Under the pieces are notes generated by a model. The model did not search any database. It was not told the DNA's origin and saw nothing but the letters and a program-made list of their open reading frames with translations. This document shows, piece by piece, positions 1-6,677 of a stretch of 11,406 nucleotides of DNA. How positions within the stretch are numbered: position 1 is the stretch's first letter; each line of letters begins with the position of its first letter. The position numbers were made by a program, and so were the translations under genes. Location: NCBI GenBank assembly GCA_905199285.1, contig CAJKFZ010000080.1, positions 1-11,406 of the forward strand, in the 5' to 3' direction. This stretch comes from an uncultured Ruminococcus sp. GTDB taxonomy: Bacteria > Bacillota > Clostridia > Oscillospirales > Ruminococcaceae.

Positions 1-1065
1 ATTAGAAAAAAGTTTCTGTATATCGTTTGAAATTTCCTGTGGGGATTTTTTTTCACTAAATGGAATAACCAGTTCAAAAACCAAATTTATTTCACCATTT
101 TTAGTTCCGAACTTAAAATCATGGAATGTATATTCTTTGTTGTAATCACCAATTATCCGCTCTGTCAAAAGTTTGTAGCGGTCTGTTTCTTCATCGTGAA
201 GCTTAACAGGATCAATATGAATACACATTGAAATATTCAGTTCAGATTCGATTTGCTTTTCGGCATTATCAACAGCGTCGTGAAGTATTTCAACGTCTAC
301 ATCTGAAGGACATTCAGCATGAGCGGTAGCCATAATCCTGTTCGGACCGTAATCATGAACAATAATATCATGCACTCCTATAATATTTTCCTGCGAAAGC
401 ATAATTCGCTTCATATCATCAACAAGCTTTTTTGACGGCGGCTGACCAAGGAGAGAACCGGATATGCTTTTCAGAACATCGATTCCTGAAAAGGCTACGA
501 AAAAAGTTACAAATAAACCGATAATACCATCTATGCGGTTGATGCCTGAAATTTTGCAGATAAAAAGAGAAATAAGAACGGCTCCTGTTGCAATGCAATC
601 GTTAAGACTGTCTTTCTGAACAGCTTTAAGATTGATGTTACCTGTTTTTCGATAAAATCTTCCATTCATGAAAAACATGAGAAATTTTATAATTATTGAT
701 GAAACAAGAACTAATACATATGCTAATGAGAAATTCATATTTTTAGGAGAAATTATTCTTTCAACAGAACTTTTTCCAAGCTCAAAGCTCATCAAAAGAA
801 TGAAAACTGCAATTATCATAGCAGAAATATACTCGGCTCTTCCATGACCGAATGGGTGCTCTTTATCGACAGGCTTTCTGGAAAGAATTGTTCCTGCAAT
901 AGAAACAATATTTGAACCGGCGTCAGAAAGATTATTTGCGGCGTCTGCGGTTATTGAAACAGAACCACTCATGCTTCCTGCTATAAATTTGAAAATGCAC
1001 AGGATGAGATTGCATATTATGCCGAATATTCCGGCAAAAATACTTAAATTTGTTCTCTTGCTCAT
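1..1065 (-). CDS. Cation diffusion facilitator (CDF) family metal efflux transporter, 3'-truncated by window edge
   Basis: This is an inner-membrane divalent-metal/proton antiporter of the CDF family. The frame is open for 355 codons from the ATG at 1065-1063 to base 1 with no stop, so the C-terminus lies outside the window. An N-terminal region of several hydrophobic helices (about residues 8-220) carries the family motif HPFGHGRAE at residues 70-78. The region after about residue 225 is the cytoplasmic dimerisation domain, with a run of His and Asp residues (VHDYGPNRIMATAHAE, then MCIHIDPV). By alignment to YiiP, the TM2 metal-site residues are N44 and D48 (NxxxD) and the TM5 pair is D152 and D156 (DxxxD). 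This differs from the DxxxD/HxxxD of YiiP and the HxxxD/HxxxD of zinc CDFs, and suggests manganese by analogy with MntE-type proteins. The start is supported by GAGG 8 bases upstream and by a consensus promoter. The family is certain; the metal is inferred. Confidence 0.93.
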   Translation of the reverse strand, partial: MSKRTNLSIFAGIFGIICNLILCIFKFIAGSMSGSVSITADAANNLSDAGSNIVSIAGTILSRKPVDKEHPFGHGRAEYISAMIIAVFILLMSFELGKSSVERIISPKNMNFSLAYVLVLVSSIIIKFLMFFMNGRFYRKTGNINLKAVQKDSLNDCIATGAVLISLFICKISGINRIDGIIGLFVTFFVAFSGIDVLKSISGSLLGQPPSKKLVDDMKRIMLSQENIIGVHDIIVHDYGPNRIMATAHAECPSDVDVEILHDAVDNAEKQIESELNISMCIHIDPVKLHDEETDRYKLLTERIIGDYNKEYTFHDFKFGTKNGEINLVFELVIPFSEKKSPQEISNDIQKLFSN

Positions 1066-1107
1066 ATGTTACCTCGAAAAATGGTTTTAATTTTCGTATC
1101 TGAAAAT

Positions 1108-1136
1108 ATTATATCATAATCATTATAATAATTCAA
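1108..1136 (-). promoter_or_regulatory. Sigma-A type promoter for the CDF gene
   Basis: On the minus strand TTGAAT (1136-1131) is followed by a 17-base spacer and a perfect TATAAT (1113-1108). TGA sits immediately before the -10 box, which gives an extended -10. The predicted start lies about 35-40 bases upstream of the ATG. The -35 box directly abuts the U-tract of the spoIVA terminator, so the CDF gene appears to be transcribed separately from spoIVA. Confidence 0.82.
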
Positions 1137-1179
1137 GAAAAAAATATACCCGAACTGCCAAAAAAGCAATTCGGATATA
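1137..1179 (-). terminator. Rho-independent terminator after spoIVA
   Basis: On the minus strand a 14-bp stem (1179-1166 with 1158-1145) closes a 7-base loop and is followed at once by seven U residues (1144-1138). Two of the pairs are G-U in the minus-strand transcript and would be C-A mismatches in the plus-strand transcript. The hairpin is therefore better formed in the direction that ends spoIVA, whose stop codon lies 17 bases upstream. Confidence 0.88.
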
Positions 1180-1195
1180 GTATAAATATTGCACA

Positions 1196-2671
1196 TCAGA
1201 GAATAAAACAAATAAGTCCGCTGCATCCTTCGTTGATAACTCTTTCAAGCGTTTCCTGAATCTTCATTCGTGCATCTGTCGGCATTTTATAAAGTTTATT
1301 GTGAAGGCCCTCGTTGACGAGTTCATGAAGAGATTTTCCGAAAATATTTGATTCCCAGATTTTTGTCGGATTATCGTCAAAGCCATCGAGAAGATACATG
1401 ACAAGCTCTTCGGATTGACGTTCCGTTCCGACTATCGGGCTTACAGTCGTATTGATATTTGCTTTCATAAGATGTATGGACGGAGCAGAGGCTCTTAATT
1501 TTACACCGTATTTTCCTCCCTGACGAATGATTTTTGGCTCTTCAAGAGTAAGCTCATCAAGTTCCGGCATAACGATTCCATAGCCGGTCGCTTCAACCTC
1601 TGCAAGAGCCGGTTCAATACGCTGATATTTTCTTCTGATATCGTTAAGCTCCATAAGAAGCGGCATAAGATCGCTTTCGCTTTCAATTTCAATGCCTGTC
1701 TCTTCGCCGAGAATTTTATAGAAAAGACTATTGTCAAGCTCGGCATTTATTGTAACCGAACCTTTCCCAAGATCTATTGATGAAATTTCAGCTTTGATTA
1801 TATGCGGACACTCCGACATTGCCGCCGCTGCAATTTCTGCTTCACGAACTATCTTTATATCTCTTGCCGCATTTCTGATGCAGCCGAGAATTTCCGATTT
1901 AAGCCAATGTCCCTTTTCAAGAGTATTGATCCATCTTGCCGTTCTGATATTGATCTCCTTTATCGGGAACGAAAAAAGAATCTCACGGATAATTTCACGA
2001 ATATCCTCTTCGTTCAGATCAAGACAGCTAACCGGAATAACTTTAGCATCGTAACGATCTGTTAATTGAGCAGCGAGCGCTTTGGTTTCAGCAGAATCCG
2101 GAGTTGTTGTATTAAGTATGACTACAAACGGTTTTCCAAGTTCTTTTAATTCACGAATAACACGTTCTTCGCATTCTTCATATTCAGCTCGTGGGATATC
2201 TGAAATAGAACCGTCTGTTGTGATAACAAGACCGATTGTAGAGTGGTCTGTTATAACCTTTTGTGTGCCTATTTCAGCCGCCATATTAAAAGGGATCTCT
2301 TCATCGAACCATGAAGTCATAACCATTCTCGGCTGTTCATTCTCAATATATCCAAGCGAACTCGGAACAATATAACCAACGCAGTCGATGAGTCGGACGC
2401 TGAACGCCGCTCCGCTGCCAAGATCAACCTCAACTGCTTCTTCGGGAATGAATTTCGGTTCAGTCGTCATGATAGTTTTTCCGGCGGCGGACTGCGGAAG
2501 TTCGTCAAGCGCACGTTCACGCTTGAATTCGCTTGGAATATTCGGAATGACCAGTGACTCCATAAAACGTTTAATAAAAGTCGATTTACCTGTTCTCACA
2601 GGTCCGACTACACCAATGTAAATATCGCCTCCGGTACGCTCAGCGATATTGCTGTAAATATCTTTTACCAT
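1196..2671 (-). CDS. spoIVA: Stage IV sporulation protein A, spore coat basement-layer ATPase
   Basis: SpoIVA hydrolyses ATP to polymerise irreversibly on the mother-cell side of the outer forespore membrane, forming the platform for coat assembly. The 491 residues match the usual SpoIVA length of about 492. The N-terminal P-loop domain has Walker A GPVRTGKST (residues 23-31), the conserved threonine pair in MTTEPKFIP (T69, T70), and a Walker B-like LIDCVGY with D96. A middle domain follows. The C-terminus ends in GLICFIL, resembling the short hydrophobic tail that targets SpoIVA to the forespore. The ATG is preceded by AAGGAG at 2683-2678, six bases away. The gene begins 46 bases after the stop of the SipL-like gene, with no terminator or obvious promoter between them. 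Co-transcription and mother-cell (sigma-E) expression are therefore likely. A strong terminator follows the stop. Confidence 0.97.
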   Translation of the reverse strand: MVKDIYSNIAERTGGDIYIGVVGPVRTGKSTFIKRFMESLVIPNIPSEFKRERALDELPQSAAGKTIMTTEPKFIPEEAVEVDLGSGAAFSVRLIDCVGYIVPSSLGYIENEQPRMVMTSWFDEEIPFNMAAEIGTQKVITDHSTIGLVITTDGSISDIPRAEYEECEERVIRELKELGKPFVVILNTTTPDSAETKALAAQLTDRYDAKVIPVSCLDLNEEDIREIIREILFSFPIKEINIRTARWINTLEKGHWLKSEILGCIRNAARDIKIVREAEIAAAAMSECPHIIKAEISSIDLGKGSVTINAELDNSLFYKILGEETGIEIESESDLMPLLMELNDIRRKYQRIEPALAEVEATGYGIVMPELDELTLEEPKIIRQGGKYGVKLRASAPSIHLMKANINTTVSPIVGTERQSEELVMYLLDGFDDNPTKIWESNIFGKSLHELVNEGLHNKLYKMPTDARMKIQETLERVINEGCSGLICFIL

Positions 2672-2717
2672 AATCTGCTCCTTAAAATGTGCATTTTTCT
2701 TTTTGTCTGCGGTTCAT

Positions 2718-4271
2718 TCAAGTAACTATCGGAATAAGCAGCATTCCGCCGTTTTCAAGTCTTTCTCCGTCCAGCTCGTTTTCTTCCATAACGGCTGAAA
2801 CGCTCGTGCTGTAGCGTTTTGCGATATCCCATATCTCTTCGTTTTCAACTCCGAAATAGAGCTTTATAGAATAATCTCCGTCACGCTGTTTTTTTACAGA
2901 ATCATCAACGTTTATCTCGGTCAGAGCTTTTATTGAAGAACAGTTTAAAACCGAGATTTTTGCAGTAAGATCAGCTTTAGCCGTAAGAACGCCTTCGGAA
3001 GAGATATTATAGGAAACCTCGTTTACAGTAATTTCTGCTGAAACCTCACAGCCGGCAATATTGTCGCCGAGGTCGATAGTCTCCTCAAAAGCTTCGTCCT
3101 TATCGGGCATAACGATCATTCCGGATGGATCCTTGGCAGCCATTGAATATGTCAGCATTCCGGTTACAATAAGTGATTTGCCGTCATCCGCAATTCTCGT
3201 GTTGATATTTTTTGGAGAACACCACATTGAGTAAATGGTTTGCGGTACATTTTCGCTTTCGGCTATTTTAGCCGTATGGCGGAAGTTTTCGTTATATATA
3301 ACAGGAATCTGCTCGGCACGAATCTCAGAAATTTCCGTTTCGCATGGATAAACGGTAGAGTATGCATCTGTTCCAAGCATTACGGAAGCTGTTTTTACAG
3401 CACGGCATATGAGACGGAGTTCAGTTTCGCATTTGAGAACTCTGTTTTCACCGTTTTTTCCGGCAGTCGGAGTTATATCGCAGCTTATGATCTCCGGAGT
3501 AACAGAACACTCGAAAGAGTCGTCGATTTCGTCTATATCGATTATCTGGCTGAACGGAAGAGAAAAACTCATCGGTTCAATTGCACCTTCACCATCTTTT
3601 TCGCAGGAATACAATAAATCAATTTCGATCTCACCCTTAGCAAGAAGCTTTCCGGAAATCATCTTTTTTTCGCATTCTCCGGCTTTACATCGGCAGCTTA
3701 TTATGCTTAAAATATTTGGCTGAGCAGCCGAAAGCTCAGTTTCTTCGTTTATCTGTAAAATTTTGTCAAGAGAGATTTTCTTTGCGGCAAAACGCAGGGG
3801 AGTTTTTTTAAGCTGAATATTCATGCCGAAAGCATCCGAGACAACATCCTGATTTTTTTCACACGATACCTTGATTTTAACCGAAACTGCGCCTCTCATA
3901 TCAAGACGGCGTTTATTTACAGCGCGAAAATTTACGTGGTCGGTTTTAGGTGTAAGGATTACAGCAGGGGAATCGCAGCTTCGTTTAAGCTCGACAGTTC
4001 TTGAAAAATTCTGACGCTGAGTTACACATCTAAGAACAGAATCCTCCTCGCCGCAGTAAAGAATCCTTATATCGCAGCGTAATTCATATGAAAGACGATC
4101 ACCGTTTACAGAAAAATCTGTGATTACCGGAATCACCTGACAGCGAATCAGCCTGAAGATATCTGGATAATAGTCGGGAAGAATATAATCAAGCTCGATA
4201 TTTTGTTCCTGAATACCATCGAAGACACATTCGGCGGCGGGTACGGTTTCTCTGTTAATTTTAAAATCCAT
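2718..4271 (-). CDS. sipL: SipL-like spore coat morphogenetic protein (DUF3794 repeats plus C-terminal LysM)
   Basis: This 517-residue protein has the layout of Clostridioides difficile SipL, which binds SpoIVA and is needed to hold the coat on the forespore; it is the functional counterpart of B. subtilis SpoVID. About three beta-rich DUF3794-type modules can be seen. The first is at about residues 25-115 and begins with IELDYILPDYYPDIFRLI. The second is at about 170-300, and the third at about 340-455. A LysM domain follows at about 470-517 (EEIWDIAKRYSTSVSAVMEEN, ending LLIPIV). No signal peptide or membrane segment is present, as expected for a mother-cell cytosolic protein. The start has an AAGGAGGT ribosome site at 4284-4277. 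It is the first gene of a two-gene operon with spoIVA, which strongly supports the sporulation role. The DUF3794/LysM family is clear. The sipL name rests on architecture plus neighbour, since other DUF3794-LysM proteins exist in Clostridia. Confidence 0.9.
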   Translation of the reverse strand: MDFKINRETVPAAECVFDGIQEQNIELDYILPDYYPDIFRLIRCQVIPVITDFSVNGDRLSYELRCDIRILYCGEEDSVLRCVTQRQNFSRTVELKRSCDSPAVILTPKTDHVNFRAVNKRRLDMRGAVSVKIKVSCEKNQDVVSDAFGMNIQLKKTPLRFAAKKISLDKILQINEETELSAAQPNILSIISCRCKAGECEKKMISGKLLAKGEIEIDLLYSCEKDGEGAIEPMSFSLPFSQIIDIDEIDDSFECSVTPEIISCDITPTAGKNGENRVLKCETELRLICRAVKTASVMLGTDAYSTVYPCETEISEIRAEQIPVIYNENFRHTAKIAESENVPQTIYSMWCSPKNINTRIADDGKSLIVTGMLTYSMAAKDPSGMIVMPDKDEAFEETIDLGDNIAGCEVSAEITVNEVSYNISSEGVLTAKADLTAKISVLNCSSIKALTEINVDDSVKKQRDGDYSIKLYFGVENEEIWDIAKRYSTSVSAVMEENELDGERLENGGMLLIPIVT

Positions 4272-4312
4272 AATGAACCTCCTTGAAATGCTTTTGGCTA
4301 TTGCCTTTATAA

Positions 4313-4341
4313 ATGATATTCATTAATGAGTACAAGTATTC
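4313..4341 (-). promoter_or_regulatory. Candidate sigma-E promoter for sipL-spoIVA
   Basis: On the minus strand GAATACT (4341-4335) resembles the sigma-E -35 motif with its ATA core. It is followed by 14 bases and AATATCAT (4320-4313), which matches the -10 consensus CATAyAmT at six of eight positions. The site lies between the upstream terminator and the sipL ribosome site, leaving a leader of about 35 bases. The match is imperfect; the fit of genes and spacing makes it plausible. Confidence 0.42.
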
Positions 4342-4353
4342 CGATGAATAAAA

Positions 4354-4380
4354 CAAAAAACCTCTCCAAGATAGGAGAGG
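4354..4380 (-). terminator. Rho-independent terminator after the ABC transporter operon
   Basis: A perfect 7-bp GC-rich stem, CCTCTCC with GGAGAGG (4361-4367 and 4374-4380), encloses a 6-base loop. In the minus-strand transcript it is followed by six U residues (4360-4355). It lies 15 bases after the permease stop codon and insulates the exporter from the sporulation operon. Confidence 0.92.
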
Positions 4381-4395
4381 CTAAATTGTATTAGG

Positions 4396-5295
4396 TCATT
4401 TTTTCTTTTTTATACCTGTAACAAGAGTGCCGGCTGCCATAAAAGCAATTCCGAAAATGAGCATTATCGCAATGCATCCTGCTGCTGAAAGGCTTTTGCC
4501 AAATAAATCAATATCAATTCCCATGAAGGATTTATATTCATTGATAACTTCTGAGGAAGCTCCACAGAGAACCTCATCTGTAAGACTGTCCGTCATGACT
4601 TGCCGGAACATTACGGTACTGTAAATAATAGGAGTACATTTCAGAAGCGAAGCGATCACGCCTGAAAATTGTCCGATAGGAAGATAAACTCCTCCGAGGA
4701 AGCCTACAAGAGTTCCGATGATTGTTCCGATAGCTCCCCATGCGCTTTCGCTTTTGATAAGAGTGGCTAACAGATACATAACAGCAGAGTATGTAAACGA
4801 ATTAACAGCTATCATTCCGAAAAGTTCAAGGTGAACAGCGGCGGAGAATACTTCCATTCCCTTAGCGTAAAAATAGATTTCAGAAATTGCAAGAGTCAGT
4901 ATGCAGACGATGACCGACGTTATCCACGCTGATGCAATATATGAAGCAGAAATTACAGTACGGCTGATAGGAGCGGTATAGATCGAATTTATTTTTCCGG
5001 AGGTTTTATCGCTTATCATTGAAGTAAGAGACGAAAGCGTTACCATTACAGCATTTATGGGAATAATGCCTGCTGTTGTCCATGAAAGAACCAGAAGTTT
5101 TGCATCTTTGGTTTTGTTTCCTGCATCCGGAATAGATTCAAAAATTTCATTAAGACCATCTATATACATATCGCCAAGAAAAATAAGCATAAGTGCGATA
5201 ATTATTATCATTGAAAGCAGCGAGCTAAATACCGCCATTCTGTCACGGAAATAAAGCGAAGCGTTTCTTTTGGTAAGTTGGAATAATTTAAGCAT
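4396..5295 (-). CDS. ABC-2 type transporter permease subunit
   Basis: This is the membrane half of an exporter of the DrrB/NodJ-like ABC-2 family. The predicted protein has 299 residues with about six hydrophobic segments. TM1 is near residues 23-42 (SLLSMIIIIALMLIFLG) and is followed by a polar external loop. Further segments are INAVMVTLSSL, ASYIASAWITSVIVCILTLAI, FGMIAVNSFTYSAVMYLLA, IGTIIGTLVGFLGGVYLPI and IAIMLIFGIAFMAAGTLV. The tail is KKKK. The conserved cytosolic stretch after TM2 (SDKTSGKINSIYTAPISRT) is typical of the family. I start at the ATG at 5295 because AAAGGAGG lies 9 bases upstream; an in-frame ATG at 5334 would overlap the ATPase gene and has no ribosome site. Only one base separates this start from the ATPase stop, so the two are translationally coupled. 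The substrate cannot be told from sequence; drugs, peptides or lipids are all possible. Confidence 0.9.
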   Translation of the reverse strand: MLKLFQLTKRNASLYFRDRMAVFSSLLSMIIIIALMLIFLGDMYIDGLNEIFESIPDAGNKTKDAKLLVLSWTTAGIIPINAVMVTLSSLTSMISDKTSGKINSIYTAPISRTVISASYIASAWITSVIVCILTLAISEIYFYAKGMEVFSAAVHLELFGMIAVNSFTYSAVMYLLATLIKSESAWGAIGTIIGTLVGFLGGVYLPIGQFSGVIASLLKCTPIIYSTVMFRQVMTDSLTDEVLCGASSEVINEYKSFMGIDIDLFGKSLSAAGCIAIMLIFGIAFMAAGTLVTGIKKKK

Positions 5296-5296
5296 A

Positions 5297-6202
5297 TCAA
5301 TATTCCTCCTTTGTTGCATTAATGAAAACATCATCCAGACTTCCCTGAATCATTTCAAAACTTTCAAAATCTTCGCTTACACAATTAAGAATATCAAGAG
5401 CTTCCTTTGAAGTTTTTACCGGAATTTTAATACCGTAATTCGTATTTTCATAATCGGAGATTTTCAGCTTACTTATTATAGTATCTTTTTTATCCTCATT
5501 GCAGTAAATTTTAAGGTGATCCGAGGCAAATTTTTCTTTAAGCTCATATGGAATTCCCTGAGCGATGATTTTTCCCTTGTTAATGATGATGATTCTGTCA
5601 GCTTCAGCAGCTTCTTCCATGTAATGAGTAGTGAGAAAAACCGTCATATCGGTAGTTTTTCGGAGTTGCTCGATAGTATTCCAGACATCTTTTCGTGCTG
5701 ACGGATCAAGACCTGTTGTAGGTTCGTCAAGAATGAGGATTTCCGGAGTATGCATAAGAGCAGCAGCAATTTCGCATCTTCTTTTCTGTCCGCCCGAGAG
5801 ATTCCGGTATTTCTTTTTCAGAATTTCGTTAAGCGAAAAAATTTCGCTAAGCTCTTTAAGATTTTTTTCAGCTGAAAGCTTATCCGCACCATGAAGAATA
5901 CCTCTGCACAATAAATTTTCCTTTACTGTAAGCAGATCGTCCAGAACATTTCCCTGATAAACAATACCGATTTTCCGGCGGATATTGCTGCTTTCATTTG
6001 CTGTATCAAATCCGCAGATGTTTATTTTTCCGTTTGTAGGTTCAAGGAGAGTGGACATCATATTTATAGTAGTTGATTTTCCGGCGCCGTTTACTCCGAG
6101 AAAACCTATGAGTTCGCCCTTATTAACCGTAAAAGAAATATTATCAACAGCTGTGAAATCACCATATTTCTTCGTAAGTCCATCTATTTGGATTACATTC
6201 AT
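5297..6202 (-). CDS. ABC transporter ATP-binding protein (DrrA/CcmA-like)
   Basis: This is the nucleotide-binding subunit that drives the ABC-2 permease directly downstream. It is 301 residues long with all the standard motifs: Walker A GVNGAGKST (36-44), Q-loop Q83, signature LSGGQKRR (135-142), Walker B LILDEP (156-161), D-loop GLDPSAR and the switch histidine H193 in TTHYMEE. The last 80 or so residues form the accessory C-terminal region seen in DrrA-type exporter ATPases. The start at 6202 is chosen because AAAGGA lies just upstream and the protein then opens with the family-typical MNVIQIDGLTKKYGDFTAVDNISF. The same frame stays open upstream through the tRNA gene, but that extension is not protein-coding. 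The gene begins only about 30 bases after the tRNA terminator, so its own promoter is not evident. Confidence 0.93.
   Translation of the reverse strand: MNVIQIDGLTKKYGDFTAVDNISFTVNKGELIGFLGVNGAGKSTTINMMSTLLEPTNGKINICGFDTANESSNIRRKIGIVYQGNVLDDLLTVKENLLCRGILHGADKLSAEKNLKELSEIFSLNEILKKKYRNLSGGQKRRCEIAAALMHTPEILILDEPTTGLDPSARKDVWNTIEQLRKTTDMTVFLTTHYMEEAAEADRIIIINKGKIIAQGIPYELKEKFASDHLKIYCNEDKKDTIISKLKISDYENTNYGIKIPVKTSKEALDILNCVSEDFESFEMIQGSLDDVFINATKEEY
5305..5312 (-). promoter_or_regulatory. Ribosome binding site fixing the permease start
   Basis: AAAGGAGG on the minus strand lies inside the last codons of the ATPase gene, 9 bases before the permease ATG at 5295. It shows that the start is 5295 and not the earlier in-frame ATG at 5334, and it predicts translational coupling of the two subunits. 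Confidence 0.85.
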
Positions 6203-6234
6203 GTTAAGTTCCTTTCTGTTATGCTTGTAATTTA

Positions 6235-6272
6235 TAAAAAAGCAGCAATCTTCTAACGAAAACTGCTGCTTT
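6235..6272 (-). terminator. Rho-independent terminator after tRNA-Pro
   Basis: A 9-bp stem AAAGCAGCA with TGCTGCTTT (6272-6264 with 6247-6239 on the minus strand) has a 16-base loop. It is followed by U residues from 6241 down to 6236, of which three belong to the stem. It starts 4 bases after the CCA end of the tRNA and should end a single-gene tRNA transcript before the ABC operon. Confidence 0.85.
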
Positions 6273-6276
6273 AAAA

Positions 6277-6353
6277 TGGTCGAGGTGACAGGATTTGAAC
6301 CTGCGGCCCCTACGTCCCGAACGTAGTACTCTACCAAACTGAGCCACACCTCG
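6277..6353 (-). tRNA. tRNA-Pro (anticodon CGG)
   Basis: The 77-base cloverleaf folds cleanly on the minus strand. The acceptor CGAGGTG pairs with CACCTCG. The D arm is GCTC...GAGT with a GG in the loop. The anticodon stem CTACG/CGTAG encloses TTCGGGA, giving anticodon CGG, which reads CCG codons as proline. The variable loop is short, and the T arm is GCAGG-TTCAAAT-CCTGT. The discriminator is A and the CCA end is encoded. It is a single gene with its own promoter and terminator. Confidence 0.98.
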
Positions 6354-6364
6354 ACAACGAAATT

Positions 6365-6393
6365 ATTATATCACAAAAAAAATAAAATGTCAA
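6365..6393 (-). promoter_or_regulatory. Consensus sigma-A promoter of tRNA-Pro
   Basis: On the minus strand a perfect TTGACA (6393-6388) and a perfect TATAAT (6370-6365) are separated by 17 bases, with a TGA extended -10. Initiation would fall about 5 bases before the mature tRNA end. This is a very strong promoter, as expected for a stable RNA. Confidence 0.93.
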
Positions 6394-6567
6394 TACTTTT
6401 CAGTGAGAAAATATAAAGTTTTATTTTTTGCTTAAACTAATTATGGCTTATTGCTGAAAATCAAGATTGAATTAGTGAATCTTAATATTGATTTGTTGCA
6501 TTTGCACAGTTATTCGCTGATAAAAATGATGAATTTCACAATTTTATGCTTTGAACAAAAAACATCT
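6394..6567. other. AT-rich spacer between divergent promoters
   Basis: This part of the roughly 320-base divergent region carries no credible gene. The few ATG-initiated frames are under 30 codons and lack ribosome sites. A short inverted repeat, AAGATT (6463-6468) with AATCTT (6478-6483), has a 9-base loop and no known meaning. I recognise no operator or riboswitch here. Confidence 0.6.
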
Positions 6568-6596
6568 TTGACATTTATTAACTTTTGTGATATAAT
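6568..6596 (+). promoter_or_regulatory. Consensus sigma-A promoter for minD-mgsA
   Basis: A perfect TTGACA (6568-6573), a 17-base spacer and a perfect TATAAT (6591-6596) lie upstream of minD, with a TGA extended -10. The predicted leader is about 75 bases. The core is strikingly similar to the divergent tRNA-Pro promoter: the boxes are identical and 12 of 17 spacer bases match. Confidence 0.92.
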
Positions 6597-6619
6597 AAAT
6601 AAAGAATGCTTATAAAAGA

Positions 6620-6660
6620 ATCCGAGCCTTTTAATAGTTGTGGTATTCAGGCTTGCGGAT
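6620..6660 (+). promoter_or_regulatory. Hairpin in the minD 5' leader
   Basis: ATCCGAGCCT (6620-6629) can pair with AGGCT-TG-CGGAT (6649-6660), giving ten base pairs interrupted by one 2-base bulge, with a 19-base loop. It ends four bases before the ribosome site at 6664. It lacks a following U-tract, so it is not a terminator. It could tune translation or mRNA stability, but no known riboswitch class is recognised. Confidence 0.35.
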
Positions 6661-6663
6661 ATT

Positions 6664-6670
6664 GGAAAGG
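6664..6670 (+). promoter_or_regulatory. Ribosome binding site fixing the minD start
   Basis: GGAAAGG lies 7 bases before the ATG at 6678. The earlier in-frame ATG at 6606 has no such site, sits only about 10 bases after the -10 box, and would add 24 residues unlike any MinD. Confidence 0.75.
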
Positions 6671-6677
6671 ATATAAA

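Noticed and set aside
6203..6349. Open frame extending the ABC ATPase by 49 residues upstream
   Set aside because: The extension is translated from the tRNA-Pro gene and its terminator. A ribosome site and the family-typical N-terminus support the start at 6202.
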